Shown piece after piece: positions 1-9,224 of a stretch of DNA of 64,000 nucleotides. The notes under the pieces are model-generated. The model did not search any database and was not told the DNA's origin. It was given only the letters and a program-made list of their open reading frames with translations. The stretch is from Candidatus Methanomethylophilaceae archaeon. GTDB lineage: Archaea; Thermoplasmatota; Thermoplasmata; Methanomassiliicoccales; Methanomethylophilaceae. Location: positions 1 to 64,000 of the forward strand of contig JAFWTC010000063.1 in NCBI GenBank assembly GCA_017519045.1, given 5' to 3'. The position numbers and the translations under genes were made by a program. Position 1 is the stretch's first letter. The number at the start of each line of letters is the position of its first letter.

Positions 1-138
1 GCCAGGTCGACGAGCATCACGTGTTCTGCATTCTCCTTCGGGTCGTTGCGCAGGTATTCGGCACCGCGGCGGTCGGCGTCGGTCCTCTTTCCCGGCGCTT
101 CCGCTGGCCACGGTTCCCGGAGCGATCTTCAGCGTGTG
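1..138 (-). pseudogene. Fragment of a chorismate-binding enzyme (TrpE/PabB-like), cut by the window edge
   Basis: Read leftwards off the window, this frame gives an alanine/arginine-rich stretch followed by ADPKE-like and AEHVMLVDL motifs. In anthranilate synthase and aminodeoxychorismate synthase component I these lie just before the LxRND active-site segment. The frame is closed upstream by a TGA near 137. The similarity seems to continue in another frame (APETL at about 142-156), where SPE-like residues would be expected, and no N-terminal half fits before the methyltransferase gene that ends at 215. I read it as a frameshifted, 5'-truncated remnant. The rest of the gene lies outside the window, so a sequencing indel cannot be excluded. 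Confidence 0.45.
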
Positions 139-214
139 GCACAACGTCTCAGGAGCCGTCCTGGCCTGGTATTATTCGAGGAAGGCCGATCCGGAAGAGG
201 TCTCGGACCGATGC

Positions 215-1216
215 TCAGGCGTCGCGATACCTCGACAGCGCCAGCAGGTTCTCGTTCGGCGTGACCGGGGGCACCCCGCATTCGGGAGTTATCAGGCAGT
301 ATCCCGCGTCCGCGGCCCTCCACGCCGATTTCCTGACTTCTTCCGGGGTCCCCTGCATCAAGGTGCCGACGGGATCCACTCCGCCCACCAGGACCACCTT
401 GTCGCCGATGCGGTCCGCTATCGATTGAGGGTCGTCGTGGGATTCCACCGACAGCGCGTTCGATCCCATCGCCGCCAGCTTTTCTAGGACCTTGCTGGTC
501 GTGCCGCAGCAGTGTGCGACCGAGAAAGAATCTTTCATGCAAGCGAACACCTTGGATTCGAATCCGTTGAAGAGGTCGAACATGTCCGGGGAGGCGATCT
601 CCTCCGCGCCGCCGGTGATCATGAACACGTTGTCGCTCGCTTCCGACAGCGCCTTGGCGTACTCGCATTGGTACGGGGTGACCGCCGCCACCCATTTCGC
701 CGTAGCCTCGGGATCCATGAAGGAAGCGATCATGAAGTTCTCCATCCCCATCAGATAGCCTGCGACCCCGCCTGGGCCGATCATGCACGAGGTGAGGAAG
801 AGCTCCGGGTGCTCCTTTGAGAGCCTTCTGGTCACCTCTATGTGCATGGCGCACCTGCCTCCTTCTATGAACTCGTCCACCGGCATGAGCTCCGGAGGCT
901 CTCCTACGTCTTCGGTCTTCCAGGGCGTGTCTATCACCGCCGGCTGCCTTCCCTTCGCGTCGCGGTCTATGGTGCATCCGAGCCTCTCCGCCTCCGCCGT
1001 TATGTCGAACGGTATCCTGACGGTGGCGAATCCGAACATTCTGGAGGCCTGCAGCGCCAGCTCCGCCATCTTCTCCGCATCAAAGTTGGCCTCCGGCCAT
1101 CCGGCTCCGCAGGCGTCCATCTGCCCGAACGTGGCGGTCTGGGAGAACAGCGCCGGAGGGGGAGTTCCCTCGTGCTCCCTGTTCATGGCATCGATGATCT
1201 CCTGCTTGGACGTCAT
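215..1216 (-). CDS. Methylcobamide:coenzyme M methyltransferase, MtaA/MtbA family
   Basis: The 333-residue protein belongs to the uroporphyrinogen-decarboxylase fold family that moves a methyl group from a methylated corrinoid protein to coenzyme M in methylotrophic methanogenesis. The zinc-site pattern of MtaA and MtbA is present: a His-x-Cys pair in SVAHCCGTT, and a distant Cys in TPECGVPP about 75 residues later. Length matches the family (about 340). The sequence does not tell me whether the partner is methanol- or methylamine-specific. The mtaCB genes 50 kb away make the methanol role reasonable. The enzyme is cytoplasmic. The gene stands alone, with a divergent zinc-ribbon gene upstream. 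Confidence 0.9.
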   Translation of the reverse strand: MTSKQEIIDAMNREHEGTPPPALFSQTATFGQMDACGAGWPEANFDAEKMAELALQASRMFGFATVRIPFDITAEAERLGCTIDRDAKGRQPAVIDTPWKTEDVGEPPELMPVDEFIEGGRCAMHIEVTRRLSKEHPELFLTSCMIGPGGVAGYLMGMENFMIASFMDPEATAKWVAAVTPYQCEYAKALSEASDNVFMITGGAEEIASPDMFDLFNGFESKVFACMKDSFSVAHCCGTTSKVLEKLAAMGSNALSVESHDDPQSIADRIGDKVVLVGGVDPVGTLMQGTPEEVRKSAWRAADAGYCLITPECGVPPVTPNENLLALSRYRDA

Positions 1217-1312
1217 GGATGGCGGACCGCGTTGCTCCTAGATAATCAGTGGCCGTCCTTCCTCAGAGGTCCTGTCGATACCCTGATAACGTACCAAGTG
1301 GTTCCGTCACGC

Positions 1313-2050
1313 ATGTTCGGCCGTCGTTACAATCTCGTCTGCAGCTTCGGATTCGAGACGGAGAAGACGAAATACAAGCCTGGGGAGCCGGTCTGCGTAA
1401 CGTTCTCGCAGTTCGCCACCGACACCAGCTACACCTTCCATGTCGACGCGGACGACGTGGACATCAAATACGAGGACGGGAAGGCGATCATACGGTTTAC
1501 GATGCCCGATCATGACGTGGAGGTCGGCTATTCTTGTAGGAACACCATGTATAGGCCGACTTCTGGATCCGATTTCTTTGGTTTCGGGGGCATCGACGGC
1601 GAGATGAAGGTCGTCGATGACCCCGAGAAGAAGGACGAGGCCCCCTTGCAGGAGGGGGAGTGGGTTTGCGTGTCGTGCAAGGCCAGGAACTACGGGAAGT
1701 TCTGCTGCGAATGCGGATCCCCCAGGCCGAAGCGAGACGATGGCATCGCATCAGGAGACTCTGGACGCGGTGAAGGCCGTACTGCCGGACGTCACCCACC
1801 GCAAGATGATGGGCGAGTACCTCCTGTACCGGGACGGGGTCCTGTTCGGCGGAATCTACGACGACAGGCTGCTTCTGAAGATCACCAAGGCCTCGGCTGC
1901 AGCCCTGAGGGATTGCCCGGCGGCGTTCCCGTACGAGGGCGGAGGGGAGATGATACTCTTCCCGGAGCCTTACGACGCCCCCCTGCTTCAAAAGGTCGTC
2001 TCATCGATAGTGGAAGAGCTTCGGAAAAGCAAGCGTCGGAATTAATTTAA
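1313..2050 (+). CDS. Small zinc-ribbon protein of unknown function; C-terminal boundary uncertain
   Basis: I do not recognise the N-terminal 100 residues, which look like a beta-rich domain (tyrosine/phenylalanine, PGEPVCVTF, TMPDHDVEVGY). An acidic linker follows, then a C-terminal zinc ribbon of the CxxC-x9-CxxC type (VCVSCKARN, CCECGSPRP) ending near residue 143. After that the frame stays open for about 100 more codons, across the whole TfoX-N gene in a different frame. That tail is Arg/Gly/Pro-rich like an out-of-frame translation, so the functional protein probably ends near 1745. The start was chosen at the first ATG in frame before the conserved-looking part. Confidence 0.55.
   Translation: MFGRRYNLVCSFGFETEKTKYKPGEPVCVTFSQFATDTSYTFHVDADDVDIKYEDGKAIIRFTMPDHDVEVGYSCRNTMYRPTSGSDFFGFGGIDGEMKVVDDPEKKDEAPLQEGEWVCVSCKARNYGKFCCECGSPRPKRDDGIASGDSGRGEGRTAGRHPPQDDGRVPPVPGRGPVRRNLRRQAASEDHQGLGCSPEGLPGGVPVRGRRGDDTLPGALRRPPASKGRLIDSGRASEKQASELI
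1740..2045 (+). CDS. TfoX N-terminal-domain protein
   Basis: The 101-residue product matches the stand-alone TfoX N-terminal domain. It has a MMGEYLLYRDG motif, FGGIYDDRLLLK, and a PYEGGGEMILF segment near the end. These proteins are related to the N-terminal half of the competence regulator TfoX, but their role in archaea is not established. The ATG at 1740 gives the usual family start (MASHQETLD). The upstream zinc-ribbon frame overlaps it completely in another frame, which suggests a lost stop codon in that gene. The protein is soluble and cytoplasmic. Confidence 0.85.
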   Translation: MASHQETLDAVKAVLPDVTHRKMMGEYLLYRDGVLFGGIYDDRLLLKITKASAAALRDCPAAFPYEGGGEMILFPEPYDAPLLQKVVSSIVEELRKSKRRN

Positions 2051-2084
2051 CCGCCGGAGCCTCCGTTGAGGCGGAGGTTTCGAG

Positions 2085-3188
2085 ATGATAAACGCTGCGA
2101 TACGCGGGGGTTCCGCAATGAAAAAGGAAAACATTGTCAGGTGGTCCTTCGAGTCATCCGACTACAGCGACTCCATGGAGGTCAGCCTGGACCGCAGGTG
2201 CCGCTGGATGCATTTCTGCCTGTCGGCATGGCCGGAGGAGTTCCACAAGCCGGAATACTCCTGGACGTTCCCGCTCGACGACGCCCTTTGGAGCCGTTTC
2301 ACCAGGATCCTCGACAGGCACAAGCCTCTAGATTGGGAGCCCGGGCTCCACCATCAATACATGATCCTGAATCCCGTCGAGTGGGAGATGAAGGCCGAGA
2401 CGCCGGATGCAAGTCTGGATTGGAGTGGAAACAAGTATCCGGAGTCGTTCTGGGGCCTCTACGAGGACCTGGAGAGGCTCTGCGTCGACATGTATTCTAA
2501 GATAGCCCCTCCTTCGGATTTCCACGGTATTTCTCTGCGCTTCGGATGCAATCCGGAGAGGTCGGTAATCATGAACTCCTGTGGACTGATCGTCGATGAC
2601 GGGCTGGGGAGCCGCGCGGTCTGCGGAACGACGCCCGAGGACCTCTCCGCCATGTCGGAGATCCTGTCCCGGTACGACGCATCCCCTCGTTTCCAGGAGC
2701 CTGTCAGATACGAAGAGGGCGGATCCCTGGTCTCGTTGACGCTGGATTGCGGCATAAATGGCACATACGAGCTGCTCTGGGGCGAGAAGCGGCCCGAATA
2801 CGTCGACAGGCTCTGCGAAGACATCTGGGGTCTGGCCAAGAGGATATCATCCGAGGATGGGAGGGCGGGACCTTCTGAGAACGAGGTGATCCTCGGGCGG
2901 AGGGACGGCATCGTGACCGTATCCTGCTCCACGGTCCGCATAGTAGAGGAGGCGGCCTCCAGGTGCAGGGTGCGTTTCCCCATGGACGGCAAGGGCTTCA
3001 GCTATGTGTGGGAGACCATAGAGGAGGCCAGAACGAGGGCGGACCGCGCCCAGGCCGTCGGCACGCAAGTCGACGAGAAGCTGGCCATGGATCTGAGGAC
3101 CGCCTGCGAGGAGATCCGCCTGCTAAGCGACAGGAGATTGAACATGCAGACGATCAACGTGTTGCTGCAGAGGGACCGGAACGCCTGA
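2085..3188 (+). CDS. Hypothetical protein, 367 residues
   Basis: I do not recognise a family. The protein is soluble, rich in charged residues and tryptophan, with no signal peptide or membrane segment. A C-terminal stretch rich in Glu, Arg and Ala looks helical. The start at 2085 is supported by a strong ribosome-binding site (GGAGGT at 2073-2078). A second candidate, MKKENIV at 2118, lacks one. GC content and codon use match the neighbouring genes, so it is probably a native gene. It is followed convergently by the flavoprotein gene. Confidence 0.6.
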   Translation: MINAAIRGGSAMKKENIVRWSFESSDYSDSMEVSLDRRCRWMHFCLSAWPEEFHKPEYSWTFPLDDALWSRFTRILDRHKPLDWEPGLHHQYMILNPVEWEMKAETPDASLDWSGNKYPESFWGLYEDLERLCVDMYSKIAPPSDFHGISLRFGCNPERSVIMNSCGLIVDDGLGSRAVCGTTPEDLSAMSEILSRYDASPRFQEPVRYEEGGSLVSLTLDCGINGTYELLWGEKRPEYVDRLCEDIWGLAKRISSEDGRAGPSENEVILGRRDGIVTVSCSTVRIVEEAASRCRVRFPMDGKGFSYVWETIEEARTRADRAQAVGTQVDEKLAMDLRTACEEIRLLSDRRLNMQTINVLLQRDRNA

Positions 3189-3250
3189 AGGAACCGCGTT
3201 ATCTCCGCCGTTCATAAGCGAATCGCGACGTCGCCGGGATCGGAAAAAGG

Positions 3251-3266
3251 AGGCCCCGGAGGGCCT
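3251..3266 (-). terminator. Hairpin terminator after the iron-sulfur flavoprotein gene
   Basis: AGGCCC, loop CGGA, GGGCCT forms a six-pair stem 9 nt beyond the stop codon. On the minus strand it is followed by CCTTTTTCC, giving a hairpin plus T-run. Confidence 0.6.
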
Positions 3267-3274
3267 GGAGAGTT

Positions 3275-3820
3275 TCAGAACTTCTTTCCGATCTCGTCCG
3301 CGGCCTTGAGGACGTCGGCGTTCTTGGCGGCGTAGTCGGGGACGTTGCCGGTCACGACGGCGATCTTTCCGACGGGCTCGAACTTGAAGTAGTTGACGAA
3401 CCTGCCCTCGATCTGGTCGGCGAGCTCCTGGGCTCCCGCGCTTCCAGCGGCGGTCACGACGGCGACCTTCTTCCCCTTGTCGATGAACAGGTTGAAGGCG
3501 GGGTCGAGGAACGAGAACATCCTGTCCTCGAAGATCCTGTACTGGGCGCAGGGCTGTCCGAAGTACACGGGGGCGGAGACGATGACTCCCTCGGCGGATT
3601 TGATGGCCTCCAGGAGCTCGCGTACGTCGTCCTTCTGGACGCAGTTTCCGCTCTTCTTGCATCCGAAGCAGGATTTGCATCCGTTCTTGTTCTCCATCTT
3701 GCACAGGTCGAAGAACTTGACGTCCTTCCCGTTGGCCTTGGCGGAGTCCGCGATGGCGTTGACGATGGTGTCGCAGTTCGCCCCTTTGCGAGGGCTGGAT
3801 AGAATGGCTACTATTGACAT
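3275..3820 (-). CDS. Iron-sulfur flavoprotein, NADPH-dependent FMN reductase family
   Basis: The 181-residue flavodoxin-like protein begins with a typical phosphate-binding strand-loop (MSIVAILSSPRKGANC). Residues 48-60 hold a compact cysteine motif, C-x2-C-x2-C-x5-C (GCKSCFGCKKSGNC), as in the Isf iron-sulfur flavoproteins of methanogens, which bind FMN and a 4Fe-4S cluster and pass electrons in redox or oxygen-stress metabolism. VSAPVYFGQPCAQYR supplies the second flavin loop. The frame is open upstream as far as 5065, but that extension is antisense-like low-complexity sequence inside the GTPase gene, so I start at the ATG at 3820. Confidence 0.85.
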   Translation of the reverse strand: MSIVAILSSPRKGANCDTIVNAIADSAKANGKDVKFFDLCKMENKNGCKSCFGCKKSGNCVQKDDVRELLEAIKSAEGVIVSAPVYFGQPCAQYRIFEDRMFSFLDPAFNLFIDKGKKVAVVTAAGSAGAQELADQIEGRFVNYFKFEPVGKIAVVTGNVPDYAAKNADVLKAADEIGKKF

Positions 3821-3903
3821 TGTAGTTCCCGGACGGAGAATCGGATTCGGGTAATTAACCGTTTTCGATGGACTACGGATGGCGGCTAGCCATGGGTCCG
3901 GCG

Positions 3904-5352
3904 CTACGGTAAGACCATGGGGCTCGGACCCATCCGGCGCCTTCGGCTGAAGAATTGCGCGATGTCCTCGCCGGCGTCCTCGCTCAGCCTCCTCACGGCC
4001 TCCACCGCCGCGTCGCTCTCCGTCCTCGCGTCGCAGGAGAAGAACGACACCCTGCGGAAGTCCCTCTCCGCGGAGTTCACCAGGTTGAAGTAGCCCTCGT
4101 CGGCCATCCTGTCCCTGAGCTCCTTCCCGGACAGCCCGCTCAGCGGCCCGGGGACGTCCGCATGCGTAACCACGACGGCCAGCGGCAGGTCTATCGTGAC
4201 GGACGCATCCATCCTGTTGAACTGGCGGTACCTCTCCACGAGCACCCTGTATGCGTTCAGGGCTACGTCCTCGGGGCGGTCGCACGTGGGGTCCAGGGCG
4301 AACGCCAAGGTGTCGGTGTAGGCGTACTGGGGCTGTATGTCGGCTTCTATATGGCCGGTGAAGAACTCGCCTCCGACGTCGAACATGTATAGGAGCCTGC
4401 ACGTGTCGAGCCTGCTGGACTCCAGCTTCACGATGTTCGGCATCTGGAAGGAGGCGGGAGTGGGGTCGCAGGTCCCGGCGCGGTATTTCGCCAGTTCCGG
4501 TCCCTCCCATGCGTGGTAGAGGAGGGCCGAATCGGCCTTGCCGTTCCCGGAGGTGGACAGGACCCTCCCTATGACGGAGTGGACGAAGCTCGTCTTCCCG
4601 GAGGACGGCGCCCCGGCGACGGATATGACGAACGGCCTGCCCTCCTTCGTCTCGAGAATCGAGGAGCAAAGCGGGCACGTCTGAGCCAGATCTTTTCTCT
4701 TGCCTTTGGACCCGAAGCAAGGGAAGGACGCGGATTCCATCTCCACCGTGAATATGCCCTCTTCGCTCGGGCGCAGACCCAGGATCCCGCTGCCGCAGAC
4801 CTCGTAGAACGGGCGGTCGGAGGCCCTGCCGCACTCCGGGCAGACGAGACGCTTGGTGTTGTGCCTGTACTGACGCTTGTCTATGGTCTTCGCCACAGTC
4901 ATGACGACGTAGTAGCCGGCGTCGACGAGCGCCAGGTATGGAATCAGCAGAATCGCCATGATGACTGTCACGACCAATATGGGGAAGAATATGGGGAAGA
5001 GCGCTATGCTGAACATGAGGACCCACATGCCTAGATTGTAGAACTCGGACGCCAAGCTCTTCCACATATTGCTTAGTCCGATGAATGGCACGGGATACTT
5101 ATCCGGATCGGGGACCTTCTGCTTCATTTCGAAGTGCTGGCCCAACGTGCCGAAGCAGATGATCAGGAACCCCAGGCAGCCGATCACGGTGGGGGCGGCC
5201 TGGAACGGTCCCGTGTCGTCAAATACGTAGGAGAAGAAATCGAACGGGAAGACCGTCAGCAGGAACCCGAAGAAGAGGTACGTGAGCAGGCAGGCAGGAA
5301 CGAGCGGAACGATGAAAGCCAGGTTCCAGACCGCCGAGTTCAGATTCTTCAT
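3904..5352 (-). CDS. Membrane-anchored zinc-ribbon GTPase-like protein
   Basis: The 482-residue protein has about four hydrophobic segments in the first 160 residues (roughly 10-35, 55-75, 108-130, 130-155). Two zinc-ribbon half sites follow (CPECG near 171, CPLCS near 226), then a P-loop NTPase domain with Walker A GAPSSGKTS near 247. LLYMFDVGGEF, Asp-containing as in a Walker B/G3 motif, and VVVTHADVPG as a G4-like motif point to a GTPase of the TRAFAC class. Its ATG overlaps the stop of the upstream beta-propeller-like gene (ATGA, 5349-5352), so the two are translationally coupled. The gene ends with TAG and further TAGs follow in frame, with no coding-like sequence between them. It resembles the GTPase at 57055. 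Confidence 0.7.
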   Translation of the reverse strand: MKNLNSAVWNLAFIVPLVPACLLTYLFFGFLLTVFPFDFFSYVFDDTGPFQAAPTVIGCLGFLIICFGTLGQHFEMKQKVPDPDKYPVPFIGLSNMWKSLASEFYNLGMWVLMFSIALFPIFFPILVVTVIMAILLIPYLALVDAGYYVVMTVAKTIDKRQYRHNTKRLVCPECGRASDRPFYEVCGSGILGLRPSEEGIFTVEMESASFPCFGSKGKRKDLAQTCPLCSSILETKEGRPFVISVAGAPSSGKTSFVHSVIGRVLSTSGNGKADSALLYHAWEGPELAKYRAGTCDPTPASFQMPNIVKLESSRLDTCRLLYMFDVGGEFFTGHIEADIQPQYAYTDTLAFALDPTCDRPEDVALNAYRVLVERYRQFNRMDASVTIDLPLAVVVTHADVPGPLSGLSGKELRDRMADEGYFNLVNSAERDFRRVSFFSCDARTESDAAVEAVRRLSEDAGEDIAQFFSRRRRMGPSPMVLP

Positions 5353-7649
5353 CGTTCCTCACTCTCTTCGGACTCGTCGATCGTCGTCCTGGCGCCCTTC
5401 GTGGCTATGAACAGGGCTCCGGCCTTGTGCACCGTGTATTCCCCGGTGGACACCTCGGCGAACAGGCGGCGGTGCTCCTCGTCCCCGCTGTACAGCAATC
5501 TCTTTCCACGGCTCCTCAGATGCTCGTAGTCCCTCCAATCCGCCGGGACTATGCTTCCTCCGCGGATCTTGAACTCCATGTCGTCCAATGAGCAGGAGCT
5601 GCCATCGAAGCCCCTTATGTGCGGAATGCGGCCGCGCTTGGAGAGGGGCTCCTCCGCGATGACGTCCGGCCCTTCTATCCTGAGGACGAAGAGCCCCTTG
5701 CGATACTCGATCGAGGCAGTCATGCTCCCGCGGGACACGGTGGAGACCGTCTCGCTGTCCGTGACCCTGAAGCGGCCGCCGTCGAGCACGAACATCCTCC
5801 TGTCGCAGACCGCTTCCGGTCCTTCGCCCGAGAGCCTGCACAGGCCCCACATGAGAAATCCGCTCCCGGAACGGACTATCTCGATCTCCTTCAGGGCGGA
5901 TCCCAGGTCCGGATGGGCGCTCGGAGGCTCCCCCTCGTAGGTGAAAGGCACGTCGATCACGGCCTCGGCCGCATCCTCGACCATGCCCAGGCGCAGCGCG
6001 GCCAGTATGACGCGGGTCCTCGCCCAGCCGACCTTCCTCTTCCTTATCCTGACCAGCCTCGCGCCGTCCTCGAGCGGGGTGGAGGAGACCGGGGAAGGCG
6101 GCTCCATCGACCCGGGATACGGATGGGTGAAGTCGTCCCTGTCCAGCACAATCGCGGCATCGCCTATGGGAATGACGAAGGCGCCGTAATCCTCCAGAGG
6201 AACGAACTTCTCGCATCCGCGGGGCACGCAGGTCGCGTCCCTGGGGCTGCCGTAGGACTCCTTGGAGGCTCCGGTGAAGTATCCCTCCCTGAACCTCTCC
6301 TCCCCGCGCCTGTAGTCTATCGCGATCCCGCCTTCGGCGCCGTCCGACTCGGCGAGATATCCCTATACGGGGGCGAAGGGGACGTCGACCTTCCTCTCCT
6401 CCCCCAAAGGACGGAGGAGCAGGTCGTAGTCCTGGATGCCGGCGCATACGATCCCGTCGTCCGGGCAGTGCGCCACCGTGATGGAATCCTCTCCGCGGGA
6501 GATTATGCGCCCTCTCAGGCACCTCTCCTCGTTCTTCGGGTAGTTCGCCCCGGAGCTGACGTTCCAGGCCTCTATCCTGCCGTCGTCGTCCTCCAGAGCA
6601 ACGTACCTCCCGCCTCCGTAGGTGACGCATCTGAGGAGTTCGTTCATGCGCATGTTCGGGCTGCTGTACAGCTGCCCCTCCGTCCCCTTGAGGTTATAGC
6701 GGACCATGGATCCCGCGGAGGCGTCCATCATCCTGAGGAGCGCCCTCTCCGACCCGTCGTCGTCCTTCAGGCCTTTCGAGACCACCATGTACCTCCCGTC
6801 GTCCGACGATACCGCTATGCCGTCGGAGATCCTGTCCTCGACGACCGCCGTGCGGCTCCTCTTGAGGATATCCTTCGAGATCTTGTACGACGTCAGCCTG
6901 TCCTTCGTCAGGATAACCGCCCTGCCGTTGGAAATGGCTGCGGCGCGGACGTCCCCGGCCGTTATCTCGGGCCATTCGTACTTCTTGAAGGACATGTCCG
7001 AATGGGACAGCATCCCGTACTCGCGGCGGTCGAACGCGCCTCCGCGCTCCCTGGTCGCGAGCTGGACGTCGCCGTTGGCAGACAGGAGGACCGCTTCCCA
7101 CCCGCGAGGCACGTTCTCGAACCCGCTCCTGTTGAAGGGATCGGATGTCAAGGGGCCCTTCTTCCAGTTCCTGACGGACCAGGACACGCGGCCGATGTTC
7201 AGGGTCTCCGAGTCCGGGAACGACAGGTAGCCATGACGCATGTACCTCCATTCGTCCAGAAAATGCTCGTCCAGGAGGTCGGTCCTTATCGATACGATCG
7301 GCCTCATCTCGCCGGCGGCCAGTATGGTCACCGTCCTGTAGTCCATGCATGCGCACAGATCCCCCTTCGGTGACATGACCACGTCATGGGCGGAGAACTG
7401 GGGGTGGCCGGAGACCTCCGGCTGCGGGATGAATCCGTGCGCCCTGCAGAGCTCCGACAGCCTCTCTATCAGCGGCTGCCCGTCGGCGAGCGTCTTGTAG
7501 TGCTTCATTGCGAAATCCACCGAAGAGGCCATCGCGAGAAACTCGACGTTCTGCAGGTCCGGTTCCTTGAATCTGTTCAGCGCCTCGGAAACGGCGCCAT
7601 AGAACGAATCAGGGTCAAGCATCAGCTCAGTAATTGATTCCTTTTCCAT
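5349..7649 (-). CDS. Beta-propeller-like protein interrupted by one in-frame UAG (possible pyrrolysine readthrough)
   Basis: Two frames, 6366-7649 (428 codons) and 5349-6362, lie in the same phase and are separated only by the TAG at 6363-6365. The 45 codons after the TAG carry no ATG but have the composition and codon use of coding sequence. The first alternative start is a GTG at 6227 without a clear ribosome-binding site. The upstream part has repeated Ser/Gly/Asp-Gly blade-like strands (for example SANGDVQLAT, SSDDGRYMVV, DDDGRIEAWN), as in WD40-type propellers. The downstream part is an all-beta domain I do not recognise. Methanomassiliicoccales decode UAG as pyrrolysine, so a single 766-residue product is possible. 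Two adjacent genes or a nonsense mutation are the alternatives. It is coupled to the GTPase gene. Confidence 0.6.
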
Positions 7650-7651
7650 GA

Positions 7652-7840
7652 GTCCACACTCCGAAATGCGAGAGCACTGCAGCTTCGGCAGACTCGGAAG
7701 ACGAAGAGGACCCTGTCTGCATCGAACGGACGTACGACGCTGACACGATGATGGTTGAGTTGACCCCGGTCATCCCTCTGGCTCCTTTGCTGTCGCGGCT
7801 GCATGATAACAACCGCCACAGGGAGCTGGATGACCTCTAA
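7652..7840 (+). pseudogene. Possible 3' fragment of a lost gene
   Basis: A 63-codon frame without a plausible start codon ends in TAA. It encodes an acidic stretch (ADSEDEEDP) followed by a coherent C-terminal-like segment (VELTPVIPLAPLLSRL). Composition resembles real coding DNA, but nothing upstream can supply an N-terminus because the divergent propeller gene begins at once. I know no family for it. The stretch 7841-7959 otherwise shows only AT-rich, promoter-like sequence. Confidence 0.25.
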
Positions 7841-7959
7841 GAAGAAGCCGGACTCCAATACGGTGTTCCGTGAATCGCAAAACCGAGTATGATTTCGCCG
7901 TATTTAATCCTATTTTTCTGCGATCGTGTGCGACGGCCCTGAAGGGCTGATGTGAAAAT

Positions 7960-7983
7960 GGCCGAGGCTCCGAAGCCCCGGCC
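7960..7983 (-). terminator. Hairpin terminator after the TPR gene
   Basis: GGCC-GA-GGCT, loop CCGA, AGCC-CC-GGCC forms an interrupted eight-pair stem 12 nt past the stop of the minus-strand gene, followed on that strand by CATTTTCAC. Confidence 0.5.
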
Positions 7984-7995
7984 GGACAAACATCC

Positions 7996-8772
7996 TCACT
8001 GCTTGGACATCGCGTCCTTCATGGCGTCGATATGGCTCTGGAACTCATTTGCCAGGAAGTCCATTTCGGGCATCGTCTCCTTGATCGCCTTGACGATCTT
8101 GCCGAAGGCCTCGATCCCTTCCTCGTTCTTTCCGAGCTTCTCGCAGCACTTGCCGATGCCCTCGTAGTCCTCCATGAGGTCCATGTCGCTCTCGACGAAC
8201 CTCTTCTTTATGTCGAAGCCTTTCTTGTAGTATCCGAGCGCTTCTTCGAACCTCTCCATCTTCGAGAGGGTCTCGGCCATGACGCTGTAGAGACGGTAGA
8301 ATGCGGGGTCGTCCTCGCTTTTCTTCGTCCTCAGGAAGTCCATGGTCGCAGTGAAGCAGCTGACTGCCTCCTCGTAGTTTTCGGAGTAGAAGTGACAGTC
8401 TCCGATGTTCCTCATGGCCGTGGTTATCTTGTCGCAGTCGTCGGGAGACGTCTCCTTGAAGGTCTCAAGGGCCTTGGCGTAGTATTCGAGGGCGGCCTCG
8501 TAGTCCGATATGTTGAACAGTCCGTTCCCCGCGTTCATGGCGGCGTCCCCAGCTTCGACGCTGGACTCGCCGTACTTCATGAGGGTCTCGGTTAGGGCGT
8601 TCATGTAGTATTCCTTGGACTTCTCGAATTCCCCTTCCTCTTTGGCCTTGTCGCCCATGGCCGTGTACAGGGCGATGATGTCCTCGTCCTCGGCATCGTC
8701 GGAATCCAGAAGCTCGTCGAGCTTCTTCTCGCATTCCTCGAGCGTCATCTCGCTGATATTATCGAGAGTCAT
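7996..8772 (-). CDS. Tetratricopeptide-repeat protein
   Basis: The 258-residue acidic protein is composed of about five to six TPR-type helical repeats, visible as recurring NGLFNISDYEAALEYYAKAL-like units (for example GDCHFYSENYEEAVSCF and SKMERFEEALGYYKKGF). TPR proteins are protein-interaction scaffolds; no catalytic domain is visible. It lies about 350 bp from the propeller/GTPase module on the same strand and could be a partner of it, but there is no direct evidence for shared transcription, and a terminator-like hairpin separates them. Confidence 0.8.
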   Translation of the reverse strand: MTLDNISEMTLEECEKKLDELLDSDDAEDEDIIALYTAMGDKAKEEGEFEKSKEYYMNALTETLMKYGESSVEAGDAAMNAGNGLFNISDYEAALEYYAKALETFKETSPDDCDKITTAMRNIGDCHFYSENYEEAVSCFTATMDFLRTKKSEDDPAFYRLYSVMAETLSKMERFEEALGYYKKGFDIKKRFVESDMDLMEDYEGIGKCCEKLGKNEEGIEAFGKIVKAIKETMPEMDFLANEFQSHIDAMKDAMSKQ

Positions 8773-9224
8773 GATGCATGGTACGCTCTCCTAGCAATTA
8801 ATGCAATCTAGGTTGCACTCGGAAACTTTCTCGGACAAGCTATCGCAGGATCCGGGGCTTTCAGAGGACCCGGACGAGCACATGGGGGTCATTCGTCAGA
8901 GGATGGGCGAGGAGCGCTTCCGCAGGCAATGATGTTCCACCATCACGGTGGGATATGCCCCAAGGGATCGAAGCACTCTGTCAGGAACACAGGTTACATC
9001 GACCTCGTAATCATCACCGTAGTCGTTAAGAGGCTAGAAGACAGCTGGGACTATAGTGATAAGCTCTCTTCGGATTCGCGACGGGATTAGAGCATCCGAA
9101 GAGACGGTTGTGTCTGGCCAGACGGTCGCGGTCATCTCTGAAGACCATAGTGATGATGATGTGGATCTAAAAGCAGGAAATGGTTTTGGGGCGGGTCGGG
9201 TAGATTTCCCTTCCCGCCGCGTTA
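8773..9224. other. Intergenic stretch without a recognisable gene
   Basis: No frame over this 452-bp region looks like an intact gene. A short plus-strand frame near 8850-8935 ends in VIRQRMGEERFRRQ, faintly like the helix before an HNH motif, and a second frame continues after a frame change. This may be decayed coding DNA. The left end must hold the promoter of the TPR gene. Confidence 0.3.

Noticed and set aside
3275-5065. A 596-codon frame ending in the iron-sulfur flavoprotein, suggesting a long fusion
   Set aside because: The first 415 codons are Arg/Pro/His-rich and antisense-phase to the GTPase gene; only the part from the ATG at 3820 looks like protein.
3904-5352. Readthrough of the TAG that ends the membrane GTPase gene
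   Set aside because: The next codons contain further TAGs (after 5 codons and about 24 more) and no coding-like sequence, so TAG is taken as a true stop here.
8850-9100. A decayed HNH endonuclease between the TPR gene and the surface-protein gene
   Set aside because: Only one short RQRMGEERFRRQ segment resembles the motif's lead-in; the metal-binding histidines cannot be aligned in any frame.
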